From Mimachlamys varia (lineage: Eukaryota > Mollusca > Bivalvia > Pectinida > Pectinidae): a stretch of 64,000 bases of DNA. The DNA is taken from positions 1,054,001-1,118,000 of the forward strand of contig OX392529.1 of assembly GCA_947623455.1 (NCBI GenBank), written 5' to 3'. A program made the translations under genes and the position numbers. Shown here one piece after another: positions 40,601 through 49,084 of the stretch. Below the pieces are notes generated by a model. The model ran no database searches and was not told the DNA's origin. It worked only from the letters and a program-made list of their open reading frames with translations. Every line of letters starts with the position of its first letter. Positions within the stretch are counted from its first letter, which is position 1.

Positions 40601-43600
40601 ATACAGGGCTACTTACTCACAGCAGCTCAGACCGGACTCTGTACAACTACATATACTATATACAGGGCTACTTACCCACAGCAGCTCAGACTGGACTCTG
40701 TACAACTACGATATACAGGGCTATTTACCCACAGCAGCTCACACCGGACTCTGTACAACTATGATATACAGGGTTACTTACCCACAGCAGCTCAGACCGG
40801 ACTCTGTACAACTATGATATACAGGGTTACTTATAATTACCCACAGCAGCTCAGACCGGACTCTGTACAACTACGATATACAGGGCTACTTATCCACAGC
40901 AGCTCAGACCGGACTCTGTACAACTACGATATACTATACAGGGCTACTTACCCACAGCAGCTCAGACCGGACTCTGTACAACTATATATACTTTATACAG
41001 GGCTACTTACCCACAGCAGCTCAGACCGGATTCTGTACAACTACATATACTATATATACAGGGCTATTTACCCACAGCAGCTCAGACCGGACTCTGTACA
41101 ACTACATATACTATATATACAGGGCTACTTACCCACAGCAGCTCAGACCGGATACTGTACAATTACATATACTATATATACAGGGCTACTTACCCACAAC
41201 AGCTCACACCGGATTCTGTACAACTATATATACTATATATACAGGGCTACTTACCCACAGCAGCGCAGACCAGACTCTGTACAACTACGATATACAGGGC
41301 TACTTACTCACAGCAGCTCAGACCGGACTCTGTACAACTACATATACTACATGTATATACAGGGTTACTTACCCACAGCAGCTCAGACCGGACTCTGTAC
41401 AATTACAAATATGTATATACAGGGCTACTTACCCACAGCAGCTCAGACCGGACTCTGTACAACTACAAATATATATATACAGGGCTACTTACCCACAGCA
41501 ACTCAGACCAGACTCTGTACAACTACATATACTATATCCAGGGCTACTTACCCACAGCAGCGCAGACCAGACTCTGTACAACTACGATATACAGGGCTAC
41601 TTACTCACAGCAGCTCAGACCGGACTCTGTACAACTACATATACTACATGTATATACAGGGTTACTTACCCACAGCAGCTCAGACCGGACTCTGTACAAT
41701 TACAAATATGTATATACAGGGCTACTTACCAACAGCAGCTCAGACCGGACTCTGTACAACTACAAATATATATATACAGGGCTACTTACCCACAGCAGCT
41801 CAGACCGGACTCTGTACAACTACAAATATATATATACAGGGCTACTTACCCACAGCAGCTCAGACCGGACTCTGTAAAACTACAAATATATATATACAGG
41901 GCTACTTACCCACAGCAGCTCAGACCGGACTCTGTACAACTACAAATATATATATACAGGGCTACTTACCCACAGCAACTCAGACCGAACTCTGTACAAC
42001 TACGATATACAGGGCTACTTACCCACAGCAGCTAAGACCGGACTCTGTACAACTACAAATATGTATATACAGGGCTACTTACCCACAGCAACTCACACCG
42101 AACTCTGTACAACTACGATATACAGGGCTACTTACCCACAGCAGCTAAGACTGGACTCTGTACAACTACGATATAGAGGGCTACTTACCCACAGCAGCTC
42201 AGACCGGACTCTGTACAACTACGATATACAGGGTTACTTACCCACAACAGCTCAGACCGGACTCTGTACAACTACAGTGCTCACAGGAGGTGGTGTCGAA
42301 CTCCGAGCCTATCTCAAGCCTCACATCGTTATAAAGGCAGGTTTTACGTACTTTACCAGACACTGTCAAAACAAAATACATTGAAATAAATAGTTATACT
42401 TTTGAGAGTATTGTTCAATTTCTAAAATGTCCCCGACCACCACCTCGAGATCGTTAAATAAACGAACTCACACTCGAAAAGTCTGTAATATTATGAATCT
42501 TTCCTTTGTTTCTATTTTGCCTCTTGGTTGATCGGTTTCGAGTTCGGATTGTGGATTTGTTGACGCTGGTATTTTCGGATATTTTTTCACATCAATAAAC
42601 TATATAATATGTTGTCTAACTTACTCCTCATTTAACCACATAACATGTTGTCTAACTTACACCTCAATTAACATAATGATATGTTGTCTAACTTACACAT
42701 CAATTAACACTATGATATGTTGTATAAATTACACCTCATTTAACCACATAACATGTTGTCTAACTTACACCTCAATTCACATTATAATATGTTGTCTAAC
42801 GTACACATCAATTAACATTATAACATTTTGTCTAACTTACACATCAATTAACATTATAATATGTTGTCTAATTTACACATCAAATAACATTATAATATGT
42901 TGTCTAACTTACACATCAATTAACATTATAATATGTTGTCTAACTTACACATCAATTAACATTATAATATGTTGTCTAGTTTACACATCAATTAACATTA
43001 TAATATGTTGTCTAGTTTACACATCAATTAACATTATAATATGTTGTCTAACTTACACATCAATTAACCACATAACATGTTGTCTAGTTTCTACATCAAT
43101 TAACATTATAATATTTTGTCTAACTTACACATCAATTAACATTATAATATGTTGTCTAACTTACACATTAATTAACAACATACCATGTTGTCTAGTTTCT
43201 ACATCAATTAACATTATAATAAGTTTTCTAACTTACACATCAATTAACCACATACATGTACCATGTTGTCTAACTTACACATCAATTAACATTATAATAT
43301 GTTGTCCAACTTACACATCCATTAACATTATAATATGTTGTCCAATTTACACATCAATTAACATTATAATATGTTGTCCAACTTACACATCAATTAACAT
43401 TATAATATGTTGTCTAACTTACACATCAATTACCATTATAATATGTTGTCTAACTTACACATCAATTACCATTATAATATGTTGTCTAACTTACACATCA
43501 ATTAACATAATAATATGTTGTCTAACTTACACATCAATTACCATTATAATATGTTGTCTAACTTACACATCAATTAACATAATAATATGTTGTCTAACTT

Positions 43601-43879
43601 ACACATCAATTAACATTATAATATGCTGTCTAACTTACACATCAATTACCATTATAATATGTTGTCTAACTTACACATCAGTTAACAGTATAACATGTCG
43701 TCTAACTTACACATCAATTAACATCATAATTTGCTTTTTGCTTTCATATCAATTAAGATTCGTTAAGTTTACTTACTCAAGCTCTCGGTCAACGAACCAC
43801 TAAAAGAGCAGCTAGCAGTCGCAGGACCAACAAGGGAAAACAAGGCTCCAACAGTAACAACAAGTGTAGAGGTAGCCAT
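31433..43879 (-). CDS. Gene B: complete three-exon beta-microseminoprotein (MSMB/PSP94)-like secreted protein
   Basis: Exons 43879-43777, 42362-42242 and 31604-31433 join in frame to a 131-residue protein. Exon 1 is a signal peptide, exon 2 the cysteine core, exon 3 the C-terminal domain. Cysteine counts per exon are 1, 6 and 4; MSMB has the same ten positions, and the eleventh is near the C-terminus (IGC). CEHCSCTESGLSCC has the exact MSMB spacing. Intron 1 is phase 1 (1414 bp) and intron 2 phase 2 (10637 bp); all four splice sites are GT-AG. The protein is expected to be secreted and disulphide-bonded; its role is unknown. It lacks the Gly/Met tail of gene A. Both introns and the 3' flank are filled with minisatellites and mobile elements. 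No frame damage is seen. Confidence 0.88.
31690..33805. repeat. 67-bp minisatellite in gene B intron 2, about 31 copies
   Basis: The unit is TACAAGGCTCTTGTATTACA, TATCGGCCGATAACTACTGC, CAGATAAAGCAGTGCTTTGT, CCGTCAA. It lies within the intron, ending about 90 bp from the exon 3 acceptor. It shows no obvious relation to exon sequence. Each unit has a CGGCCG core flanked by TAT/ATA. Short open frames here are artefacts. Confidence 0.95.
33898..34013. mobile_element. 116-bp perfect-arm hairpin (foldback/MITE-like)
   Basis: GATATGGAATTTATTTCACT plus CTCGTTAAT at 33898-33926 is an exact 29-bp inverted match to 33985-34013. An inner imperfect arm pair (TTACAAAAAACAC with GTGTCTTTTGTAA) extends the stem around GAGCTTTAGCGA. 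Perfect arms suggest recent insertion or a structured non-autonomous element. Confidence 0.7.
34365..34615. repeat. 22-bp tandem repeat in gene B intron 2
   Basis: About 11 copies of GTGACAAAATATAGGCCTAA plus CC, 20-22 bp each, with A-tract length variation. Confidence 0.9.
34688..36236. mobile_element. About 1.55-kb element with long terminal inverted repeats
   Basis: The segment 34688-34813 matches the reverse complement of 36112-36236 over about 125 bp with scattered mismatches. Shared blocks include GTAACAC..GACATATGGATTTAACA and ACCATATTT/GCCATATTT. Weaker similarity continues inward to about 34945 and 35990 (CTGCCAATATGG against CTGTCAATATGG). No ORF of note lies inside, so it looks like a non-autonomous DNA transposon or foldback element within gene B intron 2. 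Target-site duplications were not clear. Confidence 0.6.
36330..36964 (+). mobile_element. 5'-truncated Penelope-like element inserted at the edge of the 53-bp array
   Basis: Frames at about 36400-36715 encode YDKRDDFNSPIVNFPFLDSK, LIRYSRACSNYRDF, LLTNKLTTPGF and MGKFYGCHL, the C-terminal region of a Penelope-like RT. A full-length relative on the minus strand is at 49085-51005. A frameshift near 36480 kills it. The 3' UTR to 36964 matches the other copies (GTTTACATGGATGTGACAAA, CGGGTGTCGATGAA). A diverged array unit (CAGACCGGACTATGTACAAC at about 36341) lies just 5', so the element seems to have landed in the array. Confidence 0.7.
36965..42241. repeat. 53-60-bp minisatellite built from gene B exon 2 end plus its 5' splice site
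   Basis: Read on the gene B strand each unit is GTAGTTGTACAGAGTCCGGT, CTGAGCTGCTGTGG, then GTAAGTAGCCCTGTATAT and a variable AT linker. The first 34 nt equal the last 34 nt of exon 2 (42275-42242), and GTAAGT is the splice donor. About 95 copies follow the true donor with no spacer. Some units have lost the donor (GTAATT). A 2653-bp block is duplicated (about 37320-39500 and 39973-42153), and this is why two near-identical 649-codon artefact frames exist at 37546-39495 and 40199-42148. Confidence 0.95.
42242..42362 (-). CDS. Gene B exon 2 (cysteine core)
   Basis: Acceptor TTGTTTTGACAG ends at 42363; donor TGTTGTGG|GTAAGTAACC begins at 42241. The 121 nt are 2 + 39 codons + 2. The product begins SGKVRKTCLYND, continues EIGSEFDTTSC, and ends CEHCSCTESGLSCC. 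A plus-strand frame (42061-42384) that runs over this exon is a shadow. Use of any downstream copy of the donor would add GGG TAA and stop the protein right after the CC pair. Confidence 0.87.
42478..42590 (+). mobile_element. Penelope-like element 3' end fragment in gene B intron 1
   Basis: ATCTTTCCTTTGTTTCTATT, TTGCCTCTTGGTTGATCG and GAGTTCGGATTGTGGATTTG match the 3' UTR shared by the Penelope-like copies ending at 36964 and 63660. It abuts the 36-bp array. Confidence 0.6.
42595..43740. repeat. 36-bp minisatellite in gene B intron 1, about 32 copies
   Basis: The unit is ACTTACACATCAATTAACAT then TATAATATGTTGTCTA. On the gene B strand each unit reads GATGTGTAAGTTAGAC, so it carries a GTAAGT donor-like site. 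The true exon 1 donor (TTGA|GTAAGTAAAC) lies 36 bp from the first diverged unit. The 375-codon plus-strand frame over the array is an artefact of the 36-bp period. Confidence 0.93.
43777..43879 (-). CDS. Gene B exon 1 (start codon and signal peptide)
   Basis: ATG at 43879 has A at -3 and G at +4, and an in-frame TAA lies three codons upstream (TAA AGC AGA ATG). The 34 residues are MATSTLVVTVGALFSLVGPA then TASCSFSGSLTESL. This is a hydrophobic signal peptide with a likely cleavage after ATA or TAS, leaving the first MSMB cysteine (SCSF) near the mature N-terminus. The donor is TTGA|GTAAGT at 43776. Confidence 0.82.
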
Positions 43880-43928
43880 TCTGCTTTAAATTTTACTCTG
43901 GGGCGGTTAACTTTTCAGCTAAACACAG

Positions 43929-43961
43929 AGACTGAAGCAAAACGATTTCTTACGATATATC
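43929..43961 (-). promoter_or_regulatory. Possible core promoter of gene B
   Basis: On the minus strand TTCAGTCT, an initiator-like sequence with its A at 43933, is preceded about 25 nt upstream by GATATATC. This would give a 5' UTR of about 54 nt. The spacing fits a TATA/initiator pair, but both motifs are short and common. Confidence 0.3.
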
Positions 43962-44999
43962 TACAAATATTGATCGAGATATAAGTTTTTATTGCATAAA
44001 TCTGATATGTTGTCATTTGGATAAGGCTTTTTTGTGAAAAGGCTGATATACTTGTATAATTTACGTTAAGTTGTGAGCCAGTTTTATCCATTGCTATATC
44101 AATATTGTATATATAATCCCCGTGAACAGTATAATCCGTAGAAATGGCGGTGAAGCAGATTGACGTGTGCTTAAATCAAGATTATATCTAAGTGACACGT
44201 TTAAGTTATATCTTTCTCTGGGACAATCGGTCACCCTTTTCATCACAGCGTCCACGTACACTAATAGCAAGCATCAATTCATACATTAAGTCCCTGGAAT
44301 ATTATACTATACAAGAATGTCTCCAGCGATAGTTACATGTGATATTGAAAGACACAATTCTATACAACGATTGTCACCAAGTAAGAATGTTATTTCCCTA
44401 AAAAAACTATAGTAAACTTTAACGATCCCGCCCTGGCCCCTGGGTAGGGGCAGGAATCCCAATTTTACAAATCTGTATCCTCATTTACTAACCCGTAAAG
44501 GATAATTTTGGCCAAGTTTGAAAAGATAACATCCACTGGTTCTGGAGGAGAAGTCGAAAATGTAATAAGTTTACGCACGACGGACGACGACTGACGGAAA
44601 GTGATTGGAATAAGTCACTTGAGACTTCGTCTCAGGTTACATAAAAGCTAGCGTGACTTGGTGGACGACTTGCCCGAAGTCATTACAGTAACTAGTAAGG
44701 ACGAGTCGCCCAAAGGCCACTCGTAACTATAACGGGCTGCTACAAGGTGATCCGTTTGCACCACAATATTGTAAGACACAATAGTTCCAAGTTAATTTAG
44801 CTTAGTTTAAACATATGTTATCACAAAATTAAACAAAATGATTGATTACAAGTTATCACAATTTATTAATCGCCCTTTCCTCAAAGAGAGGAAGAGAATG
44901 AGAAAGAGGATGGAAGGAGGGAGGGAGGGAGGAAGAGAGAAATGGATAGAGAGAAGGAGGAAAAACTAGTAGAGATACAAAGTACTATAACCTATGATG
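43962..44999. other. Gene B upstream region with a polypurine tract
   Basis: No gene seen. From about 44882 to 44968 the plus strand is almost pure purine (GGAGGGAGGGAGGGAGGAAG and flanks). Around 44570-44640 ACGACGGACGACGACTGACG and CTTGAGACTTCGTCTCAGG resemble short dispersed repeats. Confidence 0.4.
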
Positions 45000-45410
45000 A
45001 CCTAAAATCGATTAATGGATTTAACAAAATTGTGAACACATTGAAAAATAAAGCCGTTTTGTTCATCAGATAATTGAGAAGAACCTAAAAGAATAACACT
45101 GAGAGCCACATTACAATAGCGGGAGACATCAAATAAAATTTCACGCTCTCTTCTATACCTAAAAATAATATATAATAATTTTATTATATTATATTTTATA
45201 ATGATAAAATAAACTACTACAAGTATGCTGAAGTCTTGTATGTTAAACAATTTAATTTTCTATTTCCAGCTAGATAATAAATATGTAATAAATCACGAAA
45301 TTTTGGATTTAAAAATATTGATATTTGCTCTCTGGCATTAATAGGTAAATTATTCCAAAATCTAACATAAGATCGGATAAAGGAATCATAAGTAGTAGAC
45401 AATCGAAGAT
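45000..45410 (-). pseudogene. LINE ORF2 C-terminal fragment, antisense
   Basis: Minus-strand frames give TYDSFIRSYVRFWNNLPINA then NPKFRDLLHIYYLAGNRK. A shifted frame ends SDEQNGFIFQCVHNFVKS. These match the order at the end of LINE ORF2 proteins in this window (compare 24274-24903). The Cys/His motif is lost. Confidence 0.65.
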
Positions 45411-45424
45411 TTGGTATATTGATA

Positions 45425-45655
45425 TATTATAGTGTACAGCTGATTGTAGTGTATTGATCACGAAAACATAATAAGTCCGCCAGAGTTGTCTTCCTTGTCG
45501 GGATTCCGTAGTCATTCGGGTAACTCCGGGTGTCTCCGTGCTTCTGACGGGAAGTCGACGAGTTTTGATACAGCCGTCAGCCGAACCAGACGTGCTTGTC
45601 TACACTGACATTATATATATTATTGTAAACACTTGCCAGTCTACTTAGCAACCCT
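45425..45655. repeat. Dispersed repeat, copy 1 (matches 53205-53340)
   Basis: GTCCGCCAGAGTTGTCTTC, GGGTGTCTCCGTGCTTCTGA, AACCAGACGTGCTTGTCTAC and ACTGACATTAT recur in the same order and orientation at 53205-53340, with indels. Just 5' is TAGTGTATTGATCACGAAAA, the core of the 58-bp array at 53400. It could be a degraded long terminal repeat or another dispersed element. Confidence 0.65.
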
Positions 45656-45684
45656 ATCCCCTCAAATGTAAGGTCCTCAACATT

Positions 45685-46375
45685 AAAGGATCTGGCCACC
45701 GTGAATATTAATTAAAAGGACAAAAATCACATTACAAAATATTTTATTGGCAAAGGATTTGGGAATATCAGTAGATGATAAATTGGACTTCCGAACGCAT
45801 AAGCAAAACGCTATTAATAAAGCGAATGCGGTACTGGGCATCATCAGAAGAACTTTAATGTACATTGATGAATGTATGTTTTAATACCTATTCAAGGCAT
45901 TATTCAGACCACATTTGGAAAAGGCGGCGTGTGCATCGAACCCCTCCAAACAGAAGGATATCAACAGGATAGAAAATGCATGTGCAACGAAAAGCCACAA
46001 AACTCGTCCCAGGGCTGAAGGAACTATCCTACAGAGAGCGCTTACATATGTTAAATCTACTCACACTGAAGTATAGGAGGATTCGAGGGGACTTGATTAC
46101 AGTTTTTAGAATAATTAATAACTTTTTGGATAACAGAGTAACCTCAAACTTATTTACTTTTGACATCAACCATCGAACCAGGGGTCATAGTTTTAAGATA
46201 TATGAAGACTGGTGTAATACAGGACTGAGAAGGAACTTTTTCAAAGATAGAGTGGTTGATACATGGAATAGTCTCCCAGCACATATTGTTAACGCTCAAT
46301 CAATTATTTAATTTGAAAAAACAAGTGGATGATCACTTCAGGGATGTAGTATATGATTATTGATACTCTGTTAAA
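45685..46375 (+). pseudogene. LINE RT thumb and C-terminal fragment
   Basis: The start reads LGISVDDKLDFRTHKQNAIN and NAVLGIIRRTL in one frame. The frame 45976-46311 follows with VQRKATKLVPGLKELSYRER, LHMLNLLTLKYRRIRGDLIT and FFKDRVVDTWNSLPAHIV. These are CR1/jockey-type LINE motifs, with at least two frame breaks and no catalytic core. Confidence 0.8.
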
Positions 46376-46985
46376 TAAGATGCTTTTACATATTATTTTT
46401 GTGAAATATTTACTGATATCGACATAGAGGCTTTAAGCCAACGTCCATTAAATTTCCATTAAATTATTGTGCTTGACATCAGGTAGTTTTACTATAATTG
46501 GCGTCGTCGGCAAATTGTTTGGACCTACCACTCTTATTTGTGTGAGGTGTGAGAAGCACGTGCGGGTCGCCGCCATATTCAAATGTTGTGTCGCTGAGTA
46601 CTTTTCATATAGTTTTTGCACTGTGACCTGTTGTTTTATATTTTGTTGTCACTGTTATTTCTATTGGAAAACGGTGTGATGTTGTCACAGTGATATATTG
46701 TCAAATCTCAAGTTATTACAATTAGTTACATTTTTCTTGTATTTTTCGTGCAGATAATTGCTGTTTGCATGTGTTTGTTAATGTCTCGAGGATAATTTTG
46801 TTCAAACTTTCGGTAAAATTTTTCGGCATTCTTGCGGTTGTCAATACTTGGCAGTTAATATTTGTCGAATATTTATTGATAACTTGTTCATAACCTTTCT
46901 TGAGGTACTATATATTTATAAATTACATTGATTATAACTGTTTAACTTGTAAACTTGTTGTGTTTGAACTATCGTGTGTTCCTTG
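46376..46985. other. Unassigned stretch upstream of the Gag-like frame
   Basis: Contains a 70-codon Cys-rich frame (46467-46679) without a recognised domain. It could be leader or terminal-repeat sequence of the retroelement that follows; no matching second copy was found. Confidence 0.3.
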
Positions 46986-48210
46986 GTTACACTGGCCTTA
47001 GAATAACACGTATCCATTCATGAAATACGATGACAGAATACCAGAGTGATGTACAGAGGTATCGGCCACAGGGACAACTATTTTTACAAGTTCCAAATAG
47101 CGTATACCCCTCATCTCCTTATGGTAATGGCGTGTATGGTGGAATGCCCGGTCAGGCACCCATGCAAGGTCAGGTATTCCCTCCATACCACCACCACCTC
47201 CGGGTTACGGTCACCTGCCTGGATATCCAATGTTTCTTTATGGAAACATGTAAGGGTATTGTGGGTACACCACCACATGGGTATCCAACAATGACACCAC
47301 AAGGCAACATACAGCCCCAATCTCCTCAAGGTCAGCCACAGAGTTACCGAGGTCAAACCCAGGGCAGACTGGAGGTCACCAAGGTCAGCCCAACGGACAA
47401 TCCTAAGGTCAACTTCAAGTTCTACCACAAGGTCAACTACAAGGCTAACGTAAAGGTCAACCCCAACCCCTAACCCTTACCCTAACCCTCAAGGTCAACT
47501 CCAGGGACAACCCAAAGGTCACCAGTATCAATCCAAGGGACAGCCTGAATGTCACAAAGGTCAACCCACGGGACAGCTTGAAGGTCACCAAAGTCAATCC
47601 AAGGAACAGACTCAAGGTAATCAAGGACAACCGCAAGGTCAGCTCCAGGTAGGGATCAGGGTCACCCCTAAAGTCAATTGCAGGATACTCTCAAGTTCAA
47701 CTACAGGGACACCCTCAAAATCATTATTTGGGTCAATCCCAACCCTCACGTAGACTACCAGCCGGACGTGGCGGAAAGAGCGCTGGAATAATGACATGCT
47801 AACTAAAAACTGTGCGGACAAGAAAGCAGGTCAGTATGTCGCCATATTGATTGTGCAGTCGGTCGAGCTGGTGTTGGGCGAATTAAAAGGTGATCTGTTC
47901 AACCACCAGACGTTCTTTGACCAACACAACAATAAGCGTGAGATACATAATGTCACAGATTTGAGTTGGGAGAATGAAGAGGAGACACCTGTTTGTGTGT
48001 ACCAAGGCCATCAGGCTAAGCATGCAAATATGTCACATTCACCAGTTGGCATTTGTTTAGATAGCTTAGACGAGCAAAGGGAACACATGCAGCCAGTCAG
48101 TCAGCCAAGTCAAAGGTCAAGGTCATCATCATCAAGATATTTCTATTGTAACAGATTGGAACATAACCAGGGACTGTCCTTGGGAGAAAGACTTCACCTT
48201 TGAGACTATC
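46986..48210 (+). pseudogene. Decayed Gag-like region of an LTR-type retrotransposon
   Basis: The frame 47030-47473 starts MTEYQSDVQRY and is rich in Pro, Gly and Gln (PYGNGVYGGMPGQAPMQGQ). It then degrades into AAGGTCA-type repeats. The frame 47796-48203 reads KKAGQYVAILIVQSVELVLG and ends with YFYCNRLEHNQG, followed one frame over by DCPWE. That is the outline of a C-x2-C-x4-H-x4-C zinc knuckle with its first Cys replaced. The order fits Gag followed by integrase remnants. The frames are broken and no protease or RT was found. Confidence 0.55.
47458..47492. repeat. Short telomere-like repeats
   Basis: CCCCTAACCCTTACCCTAAC plus CCTC, about four degenerate CCCTAA copies. They sit at the start of a stretch of AGGTCAA-rich degenerate repeats (to about 47700). 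Confidence 0.5.
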
Positions 48211-48329
48211 TTCCAATGGACAAGTGGATATGTTTAACAGAGCGGTTGGAAGCAGTGTATTGCTTCACGAGTCGGTTTACTAGTCAATGGGACGAGTTTT
48301 TAAGTCGGGGAGGAGGTTAATACACCAGT

Positions 48330-48545
48330 TGACCTCATGTTTCCAGGCCCTCATCCCGAGGTTCATGAGAATTTTGAGGAATATGTGGCTAACCTGGTTA
48401 CGGAAATACAGTCCGCTCACGAAACTGCTCGTAGTAAGCTGGCTACCATTCAGGCTATCAACAAGCGGGACTATGACCTTAAAACATTCACAAGGTCATA
48501 TGCCGTGAGTGACGCTGTGTAAGTGCTAGATACAACAACAGTCAA
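48330..48545 (+). pseudogene. Integrase C-terminal fragment (Ty3/gypsy-like)
   Basis: The frame 48337-48522 reads VHENFEEYVANLVTEIQSAH, ETARSKLATIQAINKRDYDL and ends SYAVSDAV. After a one-base break it continues VLDTTTVKG. The A-R-x-K-L-x3-Q-x3-K-R-x-Y-D pattern followed by a GD-V-x-L-D-like segment is the usual end of Ty3/gypsy integrases. The catalytic DDE core is absent. Confidence 0.65.
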
Positions 48546-48649
48546 GGGTAAGTGACCTAGCTCTCCCCAACCCAGCGAGGATAAACCATGATCGTCTCAA
48601 GCCTTGTCGAGACAGAGGTTTGCCCGCCTGGTTACTCAGATAACGCGAA

Positions 48650-48860
48650 CTACGCGCTAAGGGTAAACAGGATCAACCGGCTGTAGCAACAGCTGATGAC
48701 GGTGCTTTCTGTCTATGTCATGGCCCTGATAACGGGGGACTAATGATACAGTGTGAGGAATGTAGGGAATGGTATCATGGTTCTTGCGTAAAAGTAACCA
48801 AGGAGCACGCTGAGCTAATTGATGTGTACCTCTGTCCAGAATGTCTACCAGATTGTAAAT
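48650..48860 (+). pseudogene. PHD finger downstream of the integrase remnant
   Basis: The plus frame ending in TAG at 48860 encodes FCLCHGPDNGGLMIQCEECR then EWYHGSCV and YLCPECLPDCK. This is a full Cys4-His-Cys3 PHD finger: CxC, a spacer, CxxC, H..C, then CPEC. PHD fingers bind histone H3 tails, often trimethylated K4. It sits about 130 bp after the integrase tail, so it may be the element's chromatin-targeting module. It has no obvious start codon and the linker contains breaks. A separate host gene exon is the alternative. Confidence 0.65.
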
Positions 48861-49084
48861 AGATCTTATATTTTTACAGAAACATGTCTGACAGCCCAAG
48901 TACACCTAAGCGACAATGGAAGGCCCAGCAGAAGCAGGGAGGATCTGGAAAACCAATCCTAGCAGCTCTCCGACTACCTGAGGAATCCATCATTCAGTTT
49001 GTCTAGAGAGTCAGCCAGGAAGGGACGTTGCTGGAGCCTATGGCGTTTTACACGTCCATTGTGTTTTTAGCCGTCCCGGAGCTC

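Noticed and set aside
37546..42148. Two nearly identical 649-codon plus-strand frames
   Set aside because: They are antisense shadows of the gene B splice-site array, duplicated by the 2653-bp block. No start context or splice sites support them.
42676..43803. 375-codon plus-strand frame, Ile/Cys/Thr-rich
   Set aside because: It covers the 36-bp array in gene B intron 1 and runs antisense into exon 1.
47046..47428. Overlapping frames on both strands in the Gag-like region
   Set aside because: Shadows of the 47030-47473 frame without domain content.
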